Positions 36,955 through 46,784 of a stretch of DNA of 64,000 nt are shown here, piece after piece; positions within the stretch are counted from its first letter, which is position 1, and the number at the start of each line of letters is the position of its first letter. The stretch covers positions 1 to 64,000 of the forward strand of contig JANXSG010000135.1 of NCBI GenBank assembly GCA_025352825.1. Reading direction: 5' to 3'. Below the pieces are notes generated by a model that had not been told where the DNA came from, searched no databases, and saw only the letters and a list, made by a program, of their open reading frames with translations. The position numbers and the translations under genes are program-made. This DNA is from Chthonomonadaceae bacterium (GTDB lineage: Bacteria > Armatimonadota > Chthonomonadetes > Chthonomonadales > Chthonomonadaceae).

Positions 36955-38361
36955 TTATCGCTTCGACCACTCCGGAATTGCGTTCATTGCATCTATAAAA
37001 TTGTGCACGACGTCCGTATGGGAATCCTCCTGCCATCCACCTCGACGAGGTGTGAGCGAGGAGTGTCCCGGGCAACCATCGTTATCGATGGCGTACATGC
37101 AGTAGTTGAGAGCCTGATATGCAAGCGCACGATACTCTTTCGAACCAGTCTCCGCGGTGTACATTGCAAGCACTGCTCCATAGGTCGATAGGATACCACC
37201 CCAGGGATTTTTATCGTCATCCTGCTCTCCGCAGATCGGCACTCCAGAGCGAAACCCGGTGAATCTATTCACCACGAAATCGATCAGGTCATGGGCATCC
37301 TCTTTCCAGGCCGGATCAAGAGATTCTTTACGTTCCAGGATATATCGTGCGAGGTTTAATGGCGACCATGCATTACGATTTCCCAGCAGATCGTAGTCCT
37401 CAAAAAACTGTTCCCAAAGCTTGGCATCCTTCTTAATATTCGGGATTTGAACAGTTTTTATCCAGTCCCATAATTTCTTCCGAGGCTCCCCAAATTCGGG
37501 ATAGCCGTGTTCCACCAGCTTATCGAACAGTCGGAGAATCGAACCCATATTGGCCGAGATATCTCCTCTGCCCTCTCCCGTACGCCAGTCTGCTCGGAAG
37601 GGCCAGGGTGATCTGCTCGATGTCCCTTCGCGCATATTTATAACTAGATCTCTGCCGTTCTGTACAGCCTGATCGAGGTATCGCTGATCTTTAGTCGCTT
37701 CAAATAGCACAGTCAGAGCATATCCGGCAAGTCCGCCCTTATCTGGCTGAATCTCATACGGGTGATCTGCCTGCGATCCACAGTCTTCTGGCTGAGGGAA
37801 CTTCATAGCCCATCCTGTAGAACGCGTGAAACTTGGGTATTTACCCGAATTAGGGGTGATAGCCTCTTTTAAAAGATAGTCACCCATCGATTTTGCAACA
37901 TCCAGAAAGTGTTTATCTCTGCTTCCCGCAAACTTATAGTACTTCAGATAGGAGATGATACCAACCGCATTCTGTGTCGATGGAATACTATCCGGTCTGC
38001 GCTCGATTAAATTATGGTCACCATCCATAAATGTCATATATACAAAGCGTAGGTACCCGTTTTCTACCGGGCATTTCGCATACCATTTCATCTCGCGGTC
38101 TAGTGCATCTCGCCAGGAAGTCCAGGGTTTTAGAATTCCAGTTGTATCATAAACAGCGTCATGATTGCCAATTTTCTGAGCCTGCGTAAGACTATTTATT
38201 TCAAACGAAAACGTAATAATCAAAAAAATTATGAACGCAGATTTACGGATATAATTATAATTATGTGGGTATGAATTCATAATTTGTGAATTACCTATAA
38301 GCGGAGCATGAATAGGCTGCGGAATTTGAACTAGTATACCCCGATCACAACTTAACTCCAT
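36955..38361 (-). CDS. Secreted helical-toroid protein, putative carbohydrate-active
   Basis: Signal-like segment (SAFIIFLIITFSFEINSLTQAQ) and helical repeats typical of alpha/alpha toroids. Confidence 0.5.
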   Translation of the reverse strand: MELSCDRGILVQIPQPIHAPLIGNSQIMNSYPHNYNYIRKSAFIIFLIITFSFEINSLTQAQKIGNHDAVYDTTGILKPWTSWRDALDREMKWYAKCPVENGYLRFVYMTFMDGDHNLIERRPDSIPSTQNAVGIISYLKYYKFAGSRDKHFLDVAKSMGDYLLKEAITPNSGKYPSFTRSTGWAMKFPQPEDCGSQADHPYEIQPDKGGLAGYALTVLFEATKDQRYLDQAVQNGRDLVINMREGTSSRSPWPFRADWRTGEGRGDISANMGSILRLFDKLVEHGYPEFGEPRKKLWDWIKTVQIPNIKKDAKLWEQFFEDYDLLGNRNAWSPLNLARYILERKESLDPAWKEDAHDLIDFVVNRFTGFRSGVPICGEQDDDKNPWGGILSTYGAVLAMYTAETGSKEYRALAYQALNYCMYAIDNDGCPGHSSLTPRRGGWQEDSHTDVVHNFIDAMNAIPEWSKR

Positions 38362-38396
38362 AGCAATATATGGTGTAACTTATTCAACTTCACCGC

Positions 38397-38440
38397 CTGC
38401 CTCACCCCCAGCCCCTCTCCCAAAAACAGGAGATGGGTGG
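38397..38440. repeat. GC-rich hairpin repeat
   Basis: ctgcctcacccccagcccctctcccaaaaacaggagatgggtgg. Confidence 0.7.
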
Positions 38441-38535
38441 CTTAAGGCAACCTTTTTTTCGATATATTGTTTAGCATATGCTCATTCCAATTTATGTCCC
38501 GCTGAGCGGTAATGAGAAAACCAATGAGTTAAATC

Positions 38536-38574
38536 TCCCCTCTCCTGTTTTTCGGAGAGGGGCCGGGGGTGAGG
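38536..38574. repeat. GC-rich hairpin repeat (opposite orientation)
   Basis: cccctctcctgtttttcggagaggggccgggggtgagg. Confidence 0.75.
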
Positions 38575-38665
38575 ACTAATAACGCTATTTTCGTAGCTTT
38601 GCAGGAGAGTGTGAGCAATTTGCCGAAAAATGGAAACAGTTTCAAAATAACATAGGAGATATTGA

Positions 38666-40060
38666 ATGTCCGTCAAGCATCCGAATATTGTGCTGCTCGC
38701 TGTAGATTCCCTGTTAGCCGACCACATGAGCTGTTACAGATACCACCGCCAAACCACTCCCCATATCGATAAGTTTGCTCAGGGAGGCGCTGTCTTCGAG
38801 AAAACCTACAGCGCGCACATCCCGACCACAAGTGCGTATGCCTCCATGCTCACCGGTCTCGATACCTTTGGTACTCAGGTAGTAGCTCTACGGCATCGCG
38901 GTCCGCTCCGAGAAGGAGTTCCCACACTCCCAGAAATTCTTCGCGAGAATGGTTACAACACTACCTGTGTCGGTTTCGGAGGCAATCCCAGCTCTAGGGG
39001 ATTTGACAAATATCTGGAATTTCAAGGATGGGGAAGCTGGAATGAAGGCCGCAGCCCCAAAGCCGAAAATCTTAATGCAGTTGCGATTCCAGAACTTGAT
39101 CGACTTGCAGGAGTAGATAAGCCATTCTTCCTGTTTTTGAGGCATATGGATCCTCATGCACCCTATCTTCCACCTGCCCCGTACGAACGAATGTTTTATC
39201 ATGGAAATGAATGCGATCCAAATAACCACTCAATGGATGAAGTGATGAGCTTCAAGCCGTTCTGTGATTTCTTTGCTAGCTGGATGCCGCCTGGTATCTC
39301 CGATAAAGAGTATGTGATTGCGCAATACGATGGCGCCATCGCCTATATGGATGCATGTATCCAAACAATTTTTAATGCGCTTGAAGCTCACGGAATTACG
39401 GATGAGACAATCATAGCGCTCAACGGAGATCACGGTGAGACGCTGCACGATCACGAATGTTGGTTCGACCACCACGGCATTTACGACAATACACTCCATG
39501 TTCCACTGATAATTCGATACCCGGCCAAAATACCAGCCGGCACACGAATTAGCGGCTATAATCAACATAAAGACTTGGTTCCAACTCTGCTGGAACTAGC
39601 AGAAATTCCATCAGAAGGCATTCAATTCGACGGCTCCAGCCTGATGGACCTGGTGAGAAATGAAAGAGCCTCACACGATGAAGAGTTCTACATCACCGAA
39701 TGTACCTGGATGCGTAAGCATGGCTGGCGAACTCCCCACTGGAAGCTAATTGTCGCGCTGGAACCAGACTTCCATTTCAAGCCCGAAATTGAGCTCTATA
39801 ACTTGATCCAAGATCCTGCAGAAAATGTAAATCTCGCAGAAACGAAACCGGAAGTCGTAGAAGAACTAAAAAGTCGCATGAATGCATGGATAGCGAAACG
39901 GACAACCGAAACTGGGCTTCCCAATCCTATTGAGAACCAGGGCGATTGGCATGGGCATGAAGGAGTCGGCCCGTTTAAATCTTCACAGCAAGCTTACGAC
40001 ACCATGCACATTGGCGACCCTGGACAGGCAGCCAAACTGCAGGCTGAAGCCAGAGAGTAA
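38666..40060 (+). CDS. Sulfatase-fold hydrolase (alkaline phosphatase superfamily)
   Basis: HPNIVLLAVDSLLADHMSCY, TTPHIDKFA, NGDHGETLHDH; no canonical C/S-x-P-x-R motif. Confidence 0.85.
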   Translation: MSVKHPNIVLLAVDSLLADHMSCYRYHRQTTPHIDKFAQGGAVFEKTYSAHIPTTSAYASMLTGLDTFGTQVVALRHRGPLREGVPTLPEILRENGYNTTCVGFGGNPSSRGFDKYLEFQGWGSWNEGRSPKAENLNAVAIPELDRLAGVDKPFFLFLRHMDPHAPYLPPAPYERMFYHGNECDPNNHSMDEVMSFKPFCDFFASWMPPGISDKEYVIAQYDGAIAYMDACIQTIFNALEAHGITDETIIALNGDHGETLHDHECWFDHHGIYDNTLHVPLIIRYPAKIPAGTRISGYNQHKDLVPTLLELAEIPSEGIQFDGSSLMDLVRNERASHDEEFYITECTWMRKHGWRTPHWKLIVALEPDFHFKPEIELYNLIQDPAENVNLAETKPEVVEELKSRMNAWIAKRTTETGLPNPIENQGDWHGHEGVGPFKSSQQAYDTMHIGDPGQAAKLQAEARE

Positions 40061-40083
40061 ACGCTTCTAGAAAGAAGTATCGA

Positions 40084-41019
40084 TTGCAAATAGTAGTAAC
40101 TGGTGCGACAGGTTTTATTGGAAAAGCAGTGTGTTCTGAGCTAATTTTGAAAGGACACACTGTCGTCGCTTTGACACGTGATGCTCTCAAAGCATCTTTA
40201 CAGCTTCCACAGGGGGTAACCCCAATTGAATGGGGAAGGGCAGATGACAAATCTGGTTGGAAGAGATCCTGTACCGAATGTGATGTCGTCATACATCTGG
40301 CTGGGGAGAGTGTAGGAGGCCAACGCTGGACTCCAGAGTCTCAAGCCAAACTGATGGATTCCCGCATCGATACCACTAGAAATATTGTCGATTCATTCAA
40401 GACGGATACGCATCCTGCCAGGCTGATTTCGGCGTCCGCAGTAGGTTACTACGGTGATACAGGCGATACAGAAATTACAGAATCCAGTCCACCAGGAAAA
40501 GACTTCTTAGCCGGACTGGCCGAAATTTGGGAAAAAGAAGCCGATAGAGCCAGTTTGATAGGTGTAAAAGTGGTAAAGATTCGAATAGGTATCGTACTAG
40601 GCGTTGGCGGTGCATTGAGCAAACTCCTATACCCACTACCGATTCCAATATCTCCATGGAAGATAGGTTTAGGCGGACCTCTCGGTTCCGGAAGGCAGTG
40701 GATGCCTTGGATTCATCATCGCGATATTGTAAAACTCATTCTATGGGCTGTAGAGAACGAAGATGCATCAGGTGTGTACAATGGCACTTCGCCGAATCCT
40801 GTTAGAAATAGCGAGTTTTCTCGCGTTCTGGGGAGATGCCTGCATCGTCCGGCCATTTTTCCCATTCCCGCTCCTGTATTAAGACTAATTGTGGGCGGCT
40901 TCGCCGAAGCTCTTCTCGGAGGTCAGAAAGCAATTCCACAAGCAGCTCTGGAAGCAGGTTTCAAGTTTGAGTTTGATAATATTCAAAAAGCGCTCATGGA
41001 TGTACTAAACAAAGACTAG
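40084..41019 (+). CDS. TIGR01777-type NAD-dependent epimerase
   Basis: VTGATGFIGKAV, VIHLAGESVGGQRWTPE, KIRIGIVLGVGGALSKLLYP, GSGRQWMPWIHHRDI; TTG start. Confidence 0.9.
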   Translation: MQIVVTGATGFIGKAVCSELILKGHTVVALTRDALKASLQLPQGVTPIEWGRADDKSGWKRSCTECDVVIHLAGESVGGQRWTPESQAKLMDSRIDTTRNIVDSFKTDTHPARLISASAVGYYGDTGDTEITESSPPGKDFLAGLAEIWEKEADRASLIGVKVVKIRIGIVLGVGGALSKLLYPLPIPISPWKIGLGGPLGSGRQWMPWIHHRDIVKLILWAVENEDASGVYNGTSPNPVRNSEFSRVLGRCLHRPAIFPIPAPVLRLIVGGFAEALLGGQKAIPQAALEAGFKFEFDNIQKALMDVLNKD

Positions 41020-41039
41020 TCTACCGCATACTACAGTCT

Positions 41040-41927
41040 ATGTTCATGTTTCAATCAATTCCTCTTATGAAACCTAAACCACCACCACGTCTGCCAATAT
41101 ACACCAGATCCTTTTGGGAAACTGTTCTAAGCCATATCACCGAAAATGCACTGCACTCGGCAATCCAGATATTAGGATTAATCGTACTGTACATTGTACT
41201 TAGATATGTACTATTCAAATTAATAAATGGACTGGTAAAGGTACAAAACGATCGTGAGATACGTAACGGAACCACTGACGATCGAAGCGGTCGTCTGCAG
41301 ACGATGCAGGGTCTGTTCAAAAATTTAATTGGATATCTCCTGACATTCATATTCGGCTCTCTGTTTTTCCAGGCGATAGGTTTCAATATTATTCCATTTA
41401 TTACCACAGCTGGAGTAATTGGTGTCGTGTTGGGATTTGGTGCTCAAAAACTGGTAAAAGATATCATTTCCGGATTTTTGATCATCACAGATAACATCTA
41501 TTTAGTAGGGGATGTGGTGACAATCGGGCTTGTAACAGGACAGGTGCAGGAGATGGGAATGCGTGTTACTCGACTGCTGGATACCACGGGGCGAGAACAC
41601 TATGTTGCGAATGGAGATGTCTCGACGGTCACCAATCACTCGCGCCACCCGCTTGAAGATTCGATAGAAATTTCAGTCGGAGCGGCGGCGGATGTAAATA
41701 GGGTGAAAGAGATTATTGAACATACCGCAGAAACATTAATGACTCAGAGCGACGTCAACCTGCTGCAGGCAACACCGAAATTCATGGGGATATCGGCATT
41801 CTCGCCGACCACCATTAACGTTCGTGTCAAGATCGTTACTGATCTACACTCCATGCCCGTCGAACAGATGCGCGTTCGAGAAGCTATCCGCCTCGCTTTG
41901 ATTAAAGAAAAAATTGCGCTAGCGTAG
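41040..41927 (+). CDS. MscS-family mechanosensitive ion channel
   Basis: ITTAGVIGVVLGFGAQKLVKDIISGFLIITDNIYLVGDVVTIG pore and beta-domain motif. Confidence 0.93.
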   Translation: MFMFQSIPLMKPKPPPRLPIYTRSFWETVLSHITENALHSAIQILGLIVLYIVLRYVLFKLINGLVKVQNDREIRNGTTDDRSGRLQTMQGLFKNLIGYLLTFIFGSLFFQAIGFNIIPFITTAGVIGVVLGFGAQKLVKDIISGFLIITDNIYLVGDVVTIGLVTGQVQEMGMRVTRLLDTTGREHYVANGDVSTVTNHSRHPLEDSIEISVGAAADVNRVKEIIEHTAETLMTQSDVNLLQATPKFMGISAFSPTTINVRVKIVTDLHSMPVEQMRVREAIRLALIKEKIALA

Positions 41928-42003
41928 AACTGAAACTAAGCCAGATGAGAATTGTTTAATCCTGGTTCAGACAATCATCTCGATATCAAACATAGGAGTT
42001 ATC

Positions 42004-43845
42004 ATGTTGTTACCATTTATTCTCACAATATCTGGTTCATCCAGGCCAACTGCTGCCCAATTACCGCACCTAAAACATTCCATAGCGGTAATTGGGCACA
42101 GAGGCGGTAGAGCTTTAGCACCGGAAAATACCCTTGCTGCAGTCAAAAAAGCTATCCAACTGGGTGCGGACTACGTAGAGATTGATGTTCGCGCCACTAA
42201 AGATGGGCATCTAGTAATCATGCACGATAGAACTGTGGATCGAACTACCAACGGAAAAGGGGCAGTTAAAAATCTTGATTTCGATACCATTCGAACGCTT
42301 GATGCGGGAAGTAAATTCTCAGCAAAATATTCAAACGAGAAAGTGCCTACTTTTGAAGAAGTTCTGCAGCTATGCCAAGGCAAAATCAATATCTATCTAG
42401 ATCATAAAGAGGCGCCTACCGAACAGTGCTTCGAACTCGTGAAAAAATATCATATGGAGAAAAATGTGCTGGTCTATAACGGTACGGATGGACTTCTTGA
42501 GTGGAAGAAAATCGCACCGCATATTCCGGTTATGCCTTCCTTGCCGGATGAGTATCGCAAAGAGGGCGGGATTGCAGAGTACCAAAAACTGCTCCCTGCG
42601 GAAGTGCTCGATGGAAATCTGCTCGAATGGACAAAGGAGTTGGTGGATCAGGCACACTCCGCAGGTGTTAAGGTCTACGTGGATAACCTTGGCCCTTACG
42701 ACAATCCTCCTGGTTTTCGTAAAGCAATTCAGATGGGTGTCGATGGAATCCAGACCGATCATCTCGATCAGCTGATAGACGTGTTAAAACAGATTCAGAA
42801 TGGTGATAAACATGCCGGTGACTATCGTGGCAAAGCTTTTATGGAAGTACCACGATTTAAAACAACTCTTGATCCAGTTGCGGGCACGAAAATTCTAATT
42901 TCTCCTCGGCTCTTTACCGCAATACCTGCCAACGAGATAGTCGTATCATGGAATGCAGACACTCCGCCTGGAACGGGACTAAAGATCGAAGCCAGCGGCA
43001 CGTGCGATGGTAAAGATTCATCATTCTACATAATGGGTTTGTGGTCAAAAGATAACACTCTTTATCCACGAACAAGTCTCATTGGTCAGAAAGACAGCGA
43101 TGGTGAGGTGCAGACGGATACGCTTAGCCTTCATAAACCAGCATCGCATTTCCAGATAAGAATAACTTTAGAGCCTTCCACATCGGGAGCAATTCCTGAA
43201 CTGAAATACGTGGGTATCTCTATGACGGATACTTCCATCAAACCGGATTCGCTTCCCCCCAACAAGGCGGCCTGGGGGAAAGAAGTTACTGTTCCCTCGA
43301 AAACCCAACTCGGTTATCCGGACGCCGCCGGCTGGTGCAGCCCTGCAAGCACTGCTATGACGCTGGCATTCTGGGCAGGCCGCCTTCATCGCCCGGAACT
43401 TGATATAACGGTTCCGGAGGTGGCACATTCTATCTACGATAAACAGTATGATGGCACAGGAAATTGGCCTTTTAACACTGCATTTGCTGGGTCAAAACCC
43501 GGAATGGTTGCGTATGTTACTCGTTTTTCAGATATCCGCGAACTCGAGGACTGGATTGTCGCGGGGTTCCCAATAGTAGTGTCCTGCTCCTACGATCTGC
43601 TATTAGGAAAGCATCGTGATGCTGACCCAGGCCATTTGCTCGTTTGTGTGGGATTTACAAAAGATGGCGATATGGTTCTGAACGATCCGGCACATCATCC
43701 GGAAAGAGGTGAAACTGCCCGAAGAGTATTCCCTCGGGCAAATTTTCTGAGTGGCTGGGAAAGATCGAGGAAACTGGTCTATCTAATCTATCCAGAAAAC
43801 TCAATAATCCCAGATAACATTTACGGCCACTGGGATGCAGGTTAA
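42004..43845 (+). CDS. Secreted glycerophosphodiester phosphodiesterase fused to C39-like cysteine peptidase domain
   Basis: GDPD motif GHRGGRALAPENTLAAVKKAIQLGADYVEIDVRATKDGHLVIMHD; C-terminal AAGWCSPASTAM, DPGHLLVCVGF, LNDPAHHP C39-like residues. Confidence 0.85.
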   Translation: MLLPFILTISGSSRPTAAQLPHLKHSIAVIGHRGGRALAPENTLAAVKKAIQLGADYVEIDVRATKDGHLVIMHDRTVDRTTNGKGAVKNLDFDTIRTLDAGSKFSAKYSNEKVPTFEEVLQLCQGKINIYLDHKEAPTEQCFELVKKYHMEKNVLVYNGTDGLLEWKKIAPHIPVMPSLPDEYRKEGGIAEYQKLLPAEVLDGNLLEWTKELVDQAHSAGVKVYVDNLGPYDNPPGFRKAIQMGVDGIQTDHLDQLIDVLKQIQNGDKHAGDYRGKAFMEVPRFKTTLDPVAGTKILISPRLFTAIPANEIVVSWNADTPPGTGLKIEASGTCDGKDSSFYIMGLWSKDNTLYPRTSLIGQKDSDGEVQTDTLSLHKPASHFQIRITLEPSTSGAIPELKYVGISMTDTSIKPDSLPPNKAAWGKEVTVPSKTQLGYPDAAGWCSPASTAMTLAFWAGRLHRPELDITVPEVAHSIYDKQYDGTGNWPFNTAFAGSKPGMVAYVTRFSDIRELEDWIVAGFPIVVSCSYDLLLGKHRDADPGHLLVCVGFTKDGDMVLNDPAHHPERGETARRVFPRANFLSGWERSRKLVYLIYPENSIIPDNIYGHWDAG

Positions 43846-43898
43846 GACGACTTCTATGTTCGAAAGTGAGCTAATCTGTTCAGATAATCTTAACGCCA

Positions 43899-44885
43899 TC
43901 AGGAGAATCCACTTACTTCGTGGGGGATATACGGCATCTCAAGCGCTAGTATATCTTTGTCAGCAAGTTTTACCGAAAGCGATGCAGCGGCGTCTTCGAG
44001 ATGTTTCATCTTGGTTGCGCCGATAATTGGAGAAGTGACTGTTGATTTATTTAACTGCCAGGCGAGAGCGATCTGCGCCATGGGTACACCGTAAGCGATG
44101 GCTATTTCTGAAACAGAATTCACCACAAGACGATCAGCGTCTTGGGTTTTGCTATAGAGCGTCTTCCCGAAAGCATCTGTGCCTGATCTTTCCGTACTTT
44201 GATGTTCCTCCCAGGGTCGTGCCAGTCTACCACGTGCTAATGGACTCCACGGTATTACCCCGATCCATTCTGATGTGCACAGCCCCATCATCTCTCGCTC
44301 TTCTTCGCGGTACAGCAGATTATAGTGATTCTGCATGGAGACAAATCTAGTCCATCCGTGCTTGTCTGCAATGTAGAGTGATTTCGTGAACTGCCAGGCA
44401 TACATCGAGGAAGCACCGATATAAAGCGCTTTTCCCGCTTTCACCACATCGTGCAGAGCTTCCAATGTCTCCTCAATAGGTGTATCGTAGTCCCATCGAT
44501 GGATCTGGTATATATCTACATAGTCTGTACCCAATCGACAAAGGCTAGCATCGATTTCGGACATAATCGATTTTCGCGACAGCCCCGCACCATTTACATC
44601 CGAACGCATTCTGCCATGCACTTTCGTTGCAATGACCACTTCATCGCGTTTTGCAAAGTCACGCAAAGCTCGCCCAAGTATCTCCTCGCTCGTGCCATCA
44701 GAGTAGACGTTGGCTGTATCGAAGAAGTTGATACCCAAATCGAGCGCTCGCTCAATAAAAGGGCGACTCTTCTCCTCATCCAATGACCATGAATGGCTGC
44801 CTCTATCCGGGACACCGTAGCTCATGCACCCCAAACATATTCGAGATACTTTTAAACCAGTTTTACCAAGATTGATATATTCCAT
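43899..44885 (-). CDS. Aldo/keto reductase
   Basis: INLGKTGLKVSRICLGCMSYG, FFDTANVYSDGTSEEILGRAL, DYVDIYQIHRWD. Confidence 0.95.
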   Translation of the reverse strand: MEYINLGKTGLKVSRICLGCMSYGVPDRGSHSWSLDEEKSRPFIERALDLGINFFDTANVYSDGTSEEILGRALRDFAKRDEVVIATKVHGRMRSDVNGAGLSRKSIMSEIDASLCRLGTDYVDIYQIHRWDYDTPIEETLEALHDVVKAGKALYIGASSMYAWQFTKSLYIADKHGWTRFVSMQNHYNLLYREEEREMMGLCTSEWIGVIPWSPLARGRLARPWEEHQSTERSGTDAFGKTLYSKTQDADRLVVNSVSEIAIAYGVPMAQIALAWQLNKSTVTSPIIGATKMKHLEDAAASLSVKLADKDILALEMPYIPHEVSGFS

Positions 44886-45076
44886 ACCCGTCTCCTAAAA
44901 GTACCAAACCACAACCAAATATGGCCTGAACATCTATTTTGAATGCTGAAACCATATTTTTTTCTCATTAAGAATACCCCAATACTCCATTTTTGTTAGA
45001 GCGAGCGATTTGAAACATAATAGTTCTGAGCATGGTTGAAGCAGGAAAATATATACCTTTTCATGAATTTCATTTT

Positions 45077-46408
45077 ATGAAAATACCTGTTATAACCGCT
45101 TGTTTAATATCAATCCTGCATTGCCTATTGAATGCCAGTAGTCTAATTGCTCAGCAATCTCCCGCCATCACTCCGCGAATACGGCCTGCCTACGCTGTTC
45201 GACTCGGCGGTGTGTTTTCCATGGGGCTGAGCAAAGGAAGTACACCGTTTGAAGAATCAGCCAATCTAGCAGCTAAAGTTTCCGATGAGAATCGCGTATG
45301 GATTGGAGAAAACTGCGATCTCACTGCTTTCGATTATGTGTCGCTTCCTCCAAGATTTTATGCACCAATCGTGCGTGATCATCCATTATTCACACCTATG
45401 ATTCGAGTAAGCGCCACAAAAATGTTCGAAAATAATAAACACAGCGAGAGCGTCGGTGGCTGGAAAGATGAACTGTTAAAGGCAGCTCTAAAACCAAATT
45501 CTAAAATAATATTACCCATTGATAATCAGGCGCACTGGATGGACTGCTCCTCCAAAGAATGGGCTTCTCACTGGCGCGAACAGGCATATCTCGAAATGCG
45601 CGAAACTGCTGCTCAAGGTGTGGTAGCCACGGATCTGCCTGTGAATCCTAAATTCCCACTATGGACAAGTAGAAACGACACATTTTCGATAAGACTTCAG
45701 TCTGCTTCCGATTTCCTGCAGAGGGTTCATGCTCCCGTGGACTATTTTTTAAATGTGGAGGCAACTGGTTTTAATACTCTTGCTGGCCATACCACACTCC
45801 CACCTGCCTATAGTACAGGACTATCCGAACTCTCAGGGAGATTATGGGACGAGTTAGCGCCACATATCGATGGTGCGTTAGTGAGCGGCTGGGTCTATCC
45901 ATTGGGTGCAGCCAAGCCAACAATAGAAAAGTTTTGGGAGATTGAACTAGAAGCCGCTGACCGATATGCGCGGCAGGATAAAGTATTCATTGCACAAGCC
46001 GCCTATCACAACGATACAGAACTGGAGTATGTGGTAGCGAGCTATCTGTTGGTGGCACACCGACAGGGCAGATTTGTTTTGCAGCCGATGCCAGTTTTTC
46101 CTGGGAGGCGTTTGGATGCAGGGCTAAGTTTACAGGTCTTACAAAAAGAGTTGATTGATAAATCACGGTACTTCAACGTTAAACTTGGATATTCCGATCA
46201 AGAACGCCACCTTATTTCGGCAGAAGGCGGGATGGTCTGGCGCCGCGCCTATGATAGAGGAATAGTGTATGTAAATTCAAGTGACAGTATCACCGTGCGT
46301 ATATTAATGGGTGGAGCAATGCAGCGCATCGATGGTTCTAGAGTGAAATTAGTGCAGCTCAAACCTCATACAGGATGTATCCTGCTCTATTCCACCAGAA
46401 AAATATAG
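45077..46408 (+). CDS. Secreted protein of unknown function, possible hypothetical glycosyl-hydrolase-like (GHL15-like) barrel
   Basis: Signal peptide from internal Met (MKIPVITACLISILHCLLNASSLIAQ); C-terminal RAYDRGIVYVNSS; fold assignment by eye. Confidence 0.45.
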   Translation: MKIPVITACLISILHCLLNASSLIAQQSPAITPRIRPAYAVRLGGVFSMGLSKGSTPFEESANLAAKVSDENRVWIGENCDLTAFDYVSLPPRFYAPIVRDHPLFTPMIRVSATKMFENNKHSESVGGWKDELLKAALKPNSKIILPIDNQAHWMDCSSKEWASHWREQAYLEMRETAAQGVVATDLPVNPKFPLWTSRNDTFSIRLQSASDFLQRVHAPVDYFLNVEATGFNTLAGHTTLPPAYSTGLSELSGRLWDELAPHIDGALVSGWVYPLGAAKPTIEKFWEIELEAADRYARQDKVFIAQAAYHNDTELEYVVASYLLVAHRQGRFVLQPMPVFPGRRLDAGLSLQVLQKELIDKSRYFNVKLGYSDQERHLISAEGGMVWRRAYDRGIVYVNSSDSITVRILMGGAMQRIDGSRVKLVQLKPHTGCILLYSTRKI

Positions 46409-46425
46409 AACATTGATTTAGCATG

Positions 46426-46722
46426 AGGTAATTGCAAAAGTCAGTGCAAATGCATATTTCAGCCATCACCCCCCGACCCCCTCCCAAAAACAGGAGAGGG
46501 GGTCGGGAGGGCGGGTCAAAAGTCTTTCTGAAATTTTCGATTGAAAAAAATCGCTCTACAATGCCCACACAAGCGACGAAGATTTTTTTGACGCTGATCT
46601 GCCATTGAAAAATAGCGAATTTTAGCCCATTTACAGTCCGAAAGAGACTTTTGACCCACCCTCTCGGGGGGTGAGAACCTGAACGAGTTTTTCAACTATC
46701 TTGAGACTTTTGCAATTACCTC
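46426..46722. mobile_element. MITE-like element copy 2 (perfect 18-bp outer TIRs)
   Basis: gaggtaattgcaaaagtc (46426-46443) and gacttttgcaattacctc (46705-46722); contains a GC hairpin and an inner TIR element. Confidence 0.85.
46508..46662. mobile_element. Inner ~155-bp TIR element, copy 2
   Basis: agggcgggtcaaaagtct … agacttttgacccaccct (17/18 inverted match); core closely similar to 19850-20005. Confidence 0.8.
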
Positions 46723-46784
46723 GCGAGAGTTTCATATTAGATATTCTGAAGGAATATCTCCCTCTGAAATCGAAATTTTAATTT

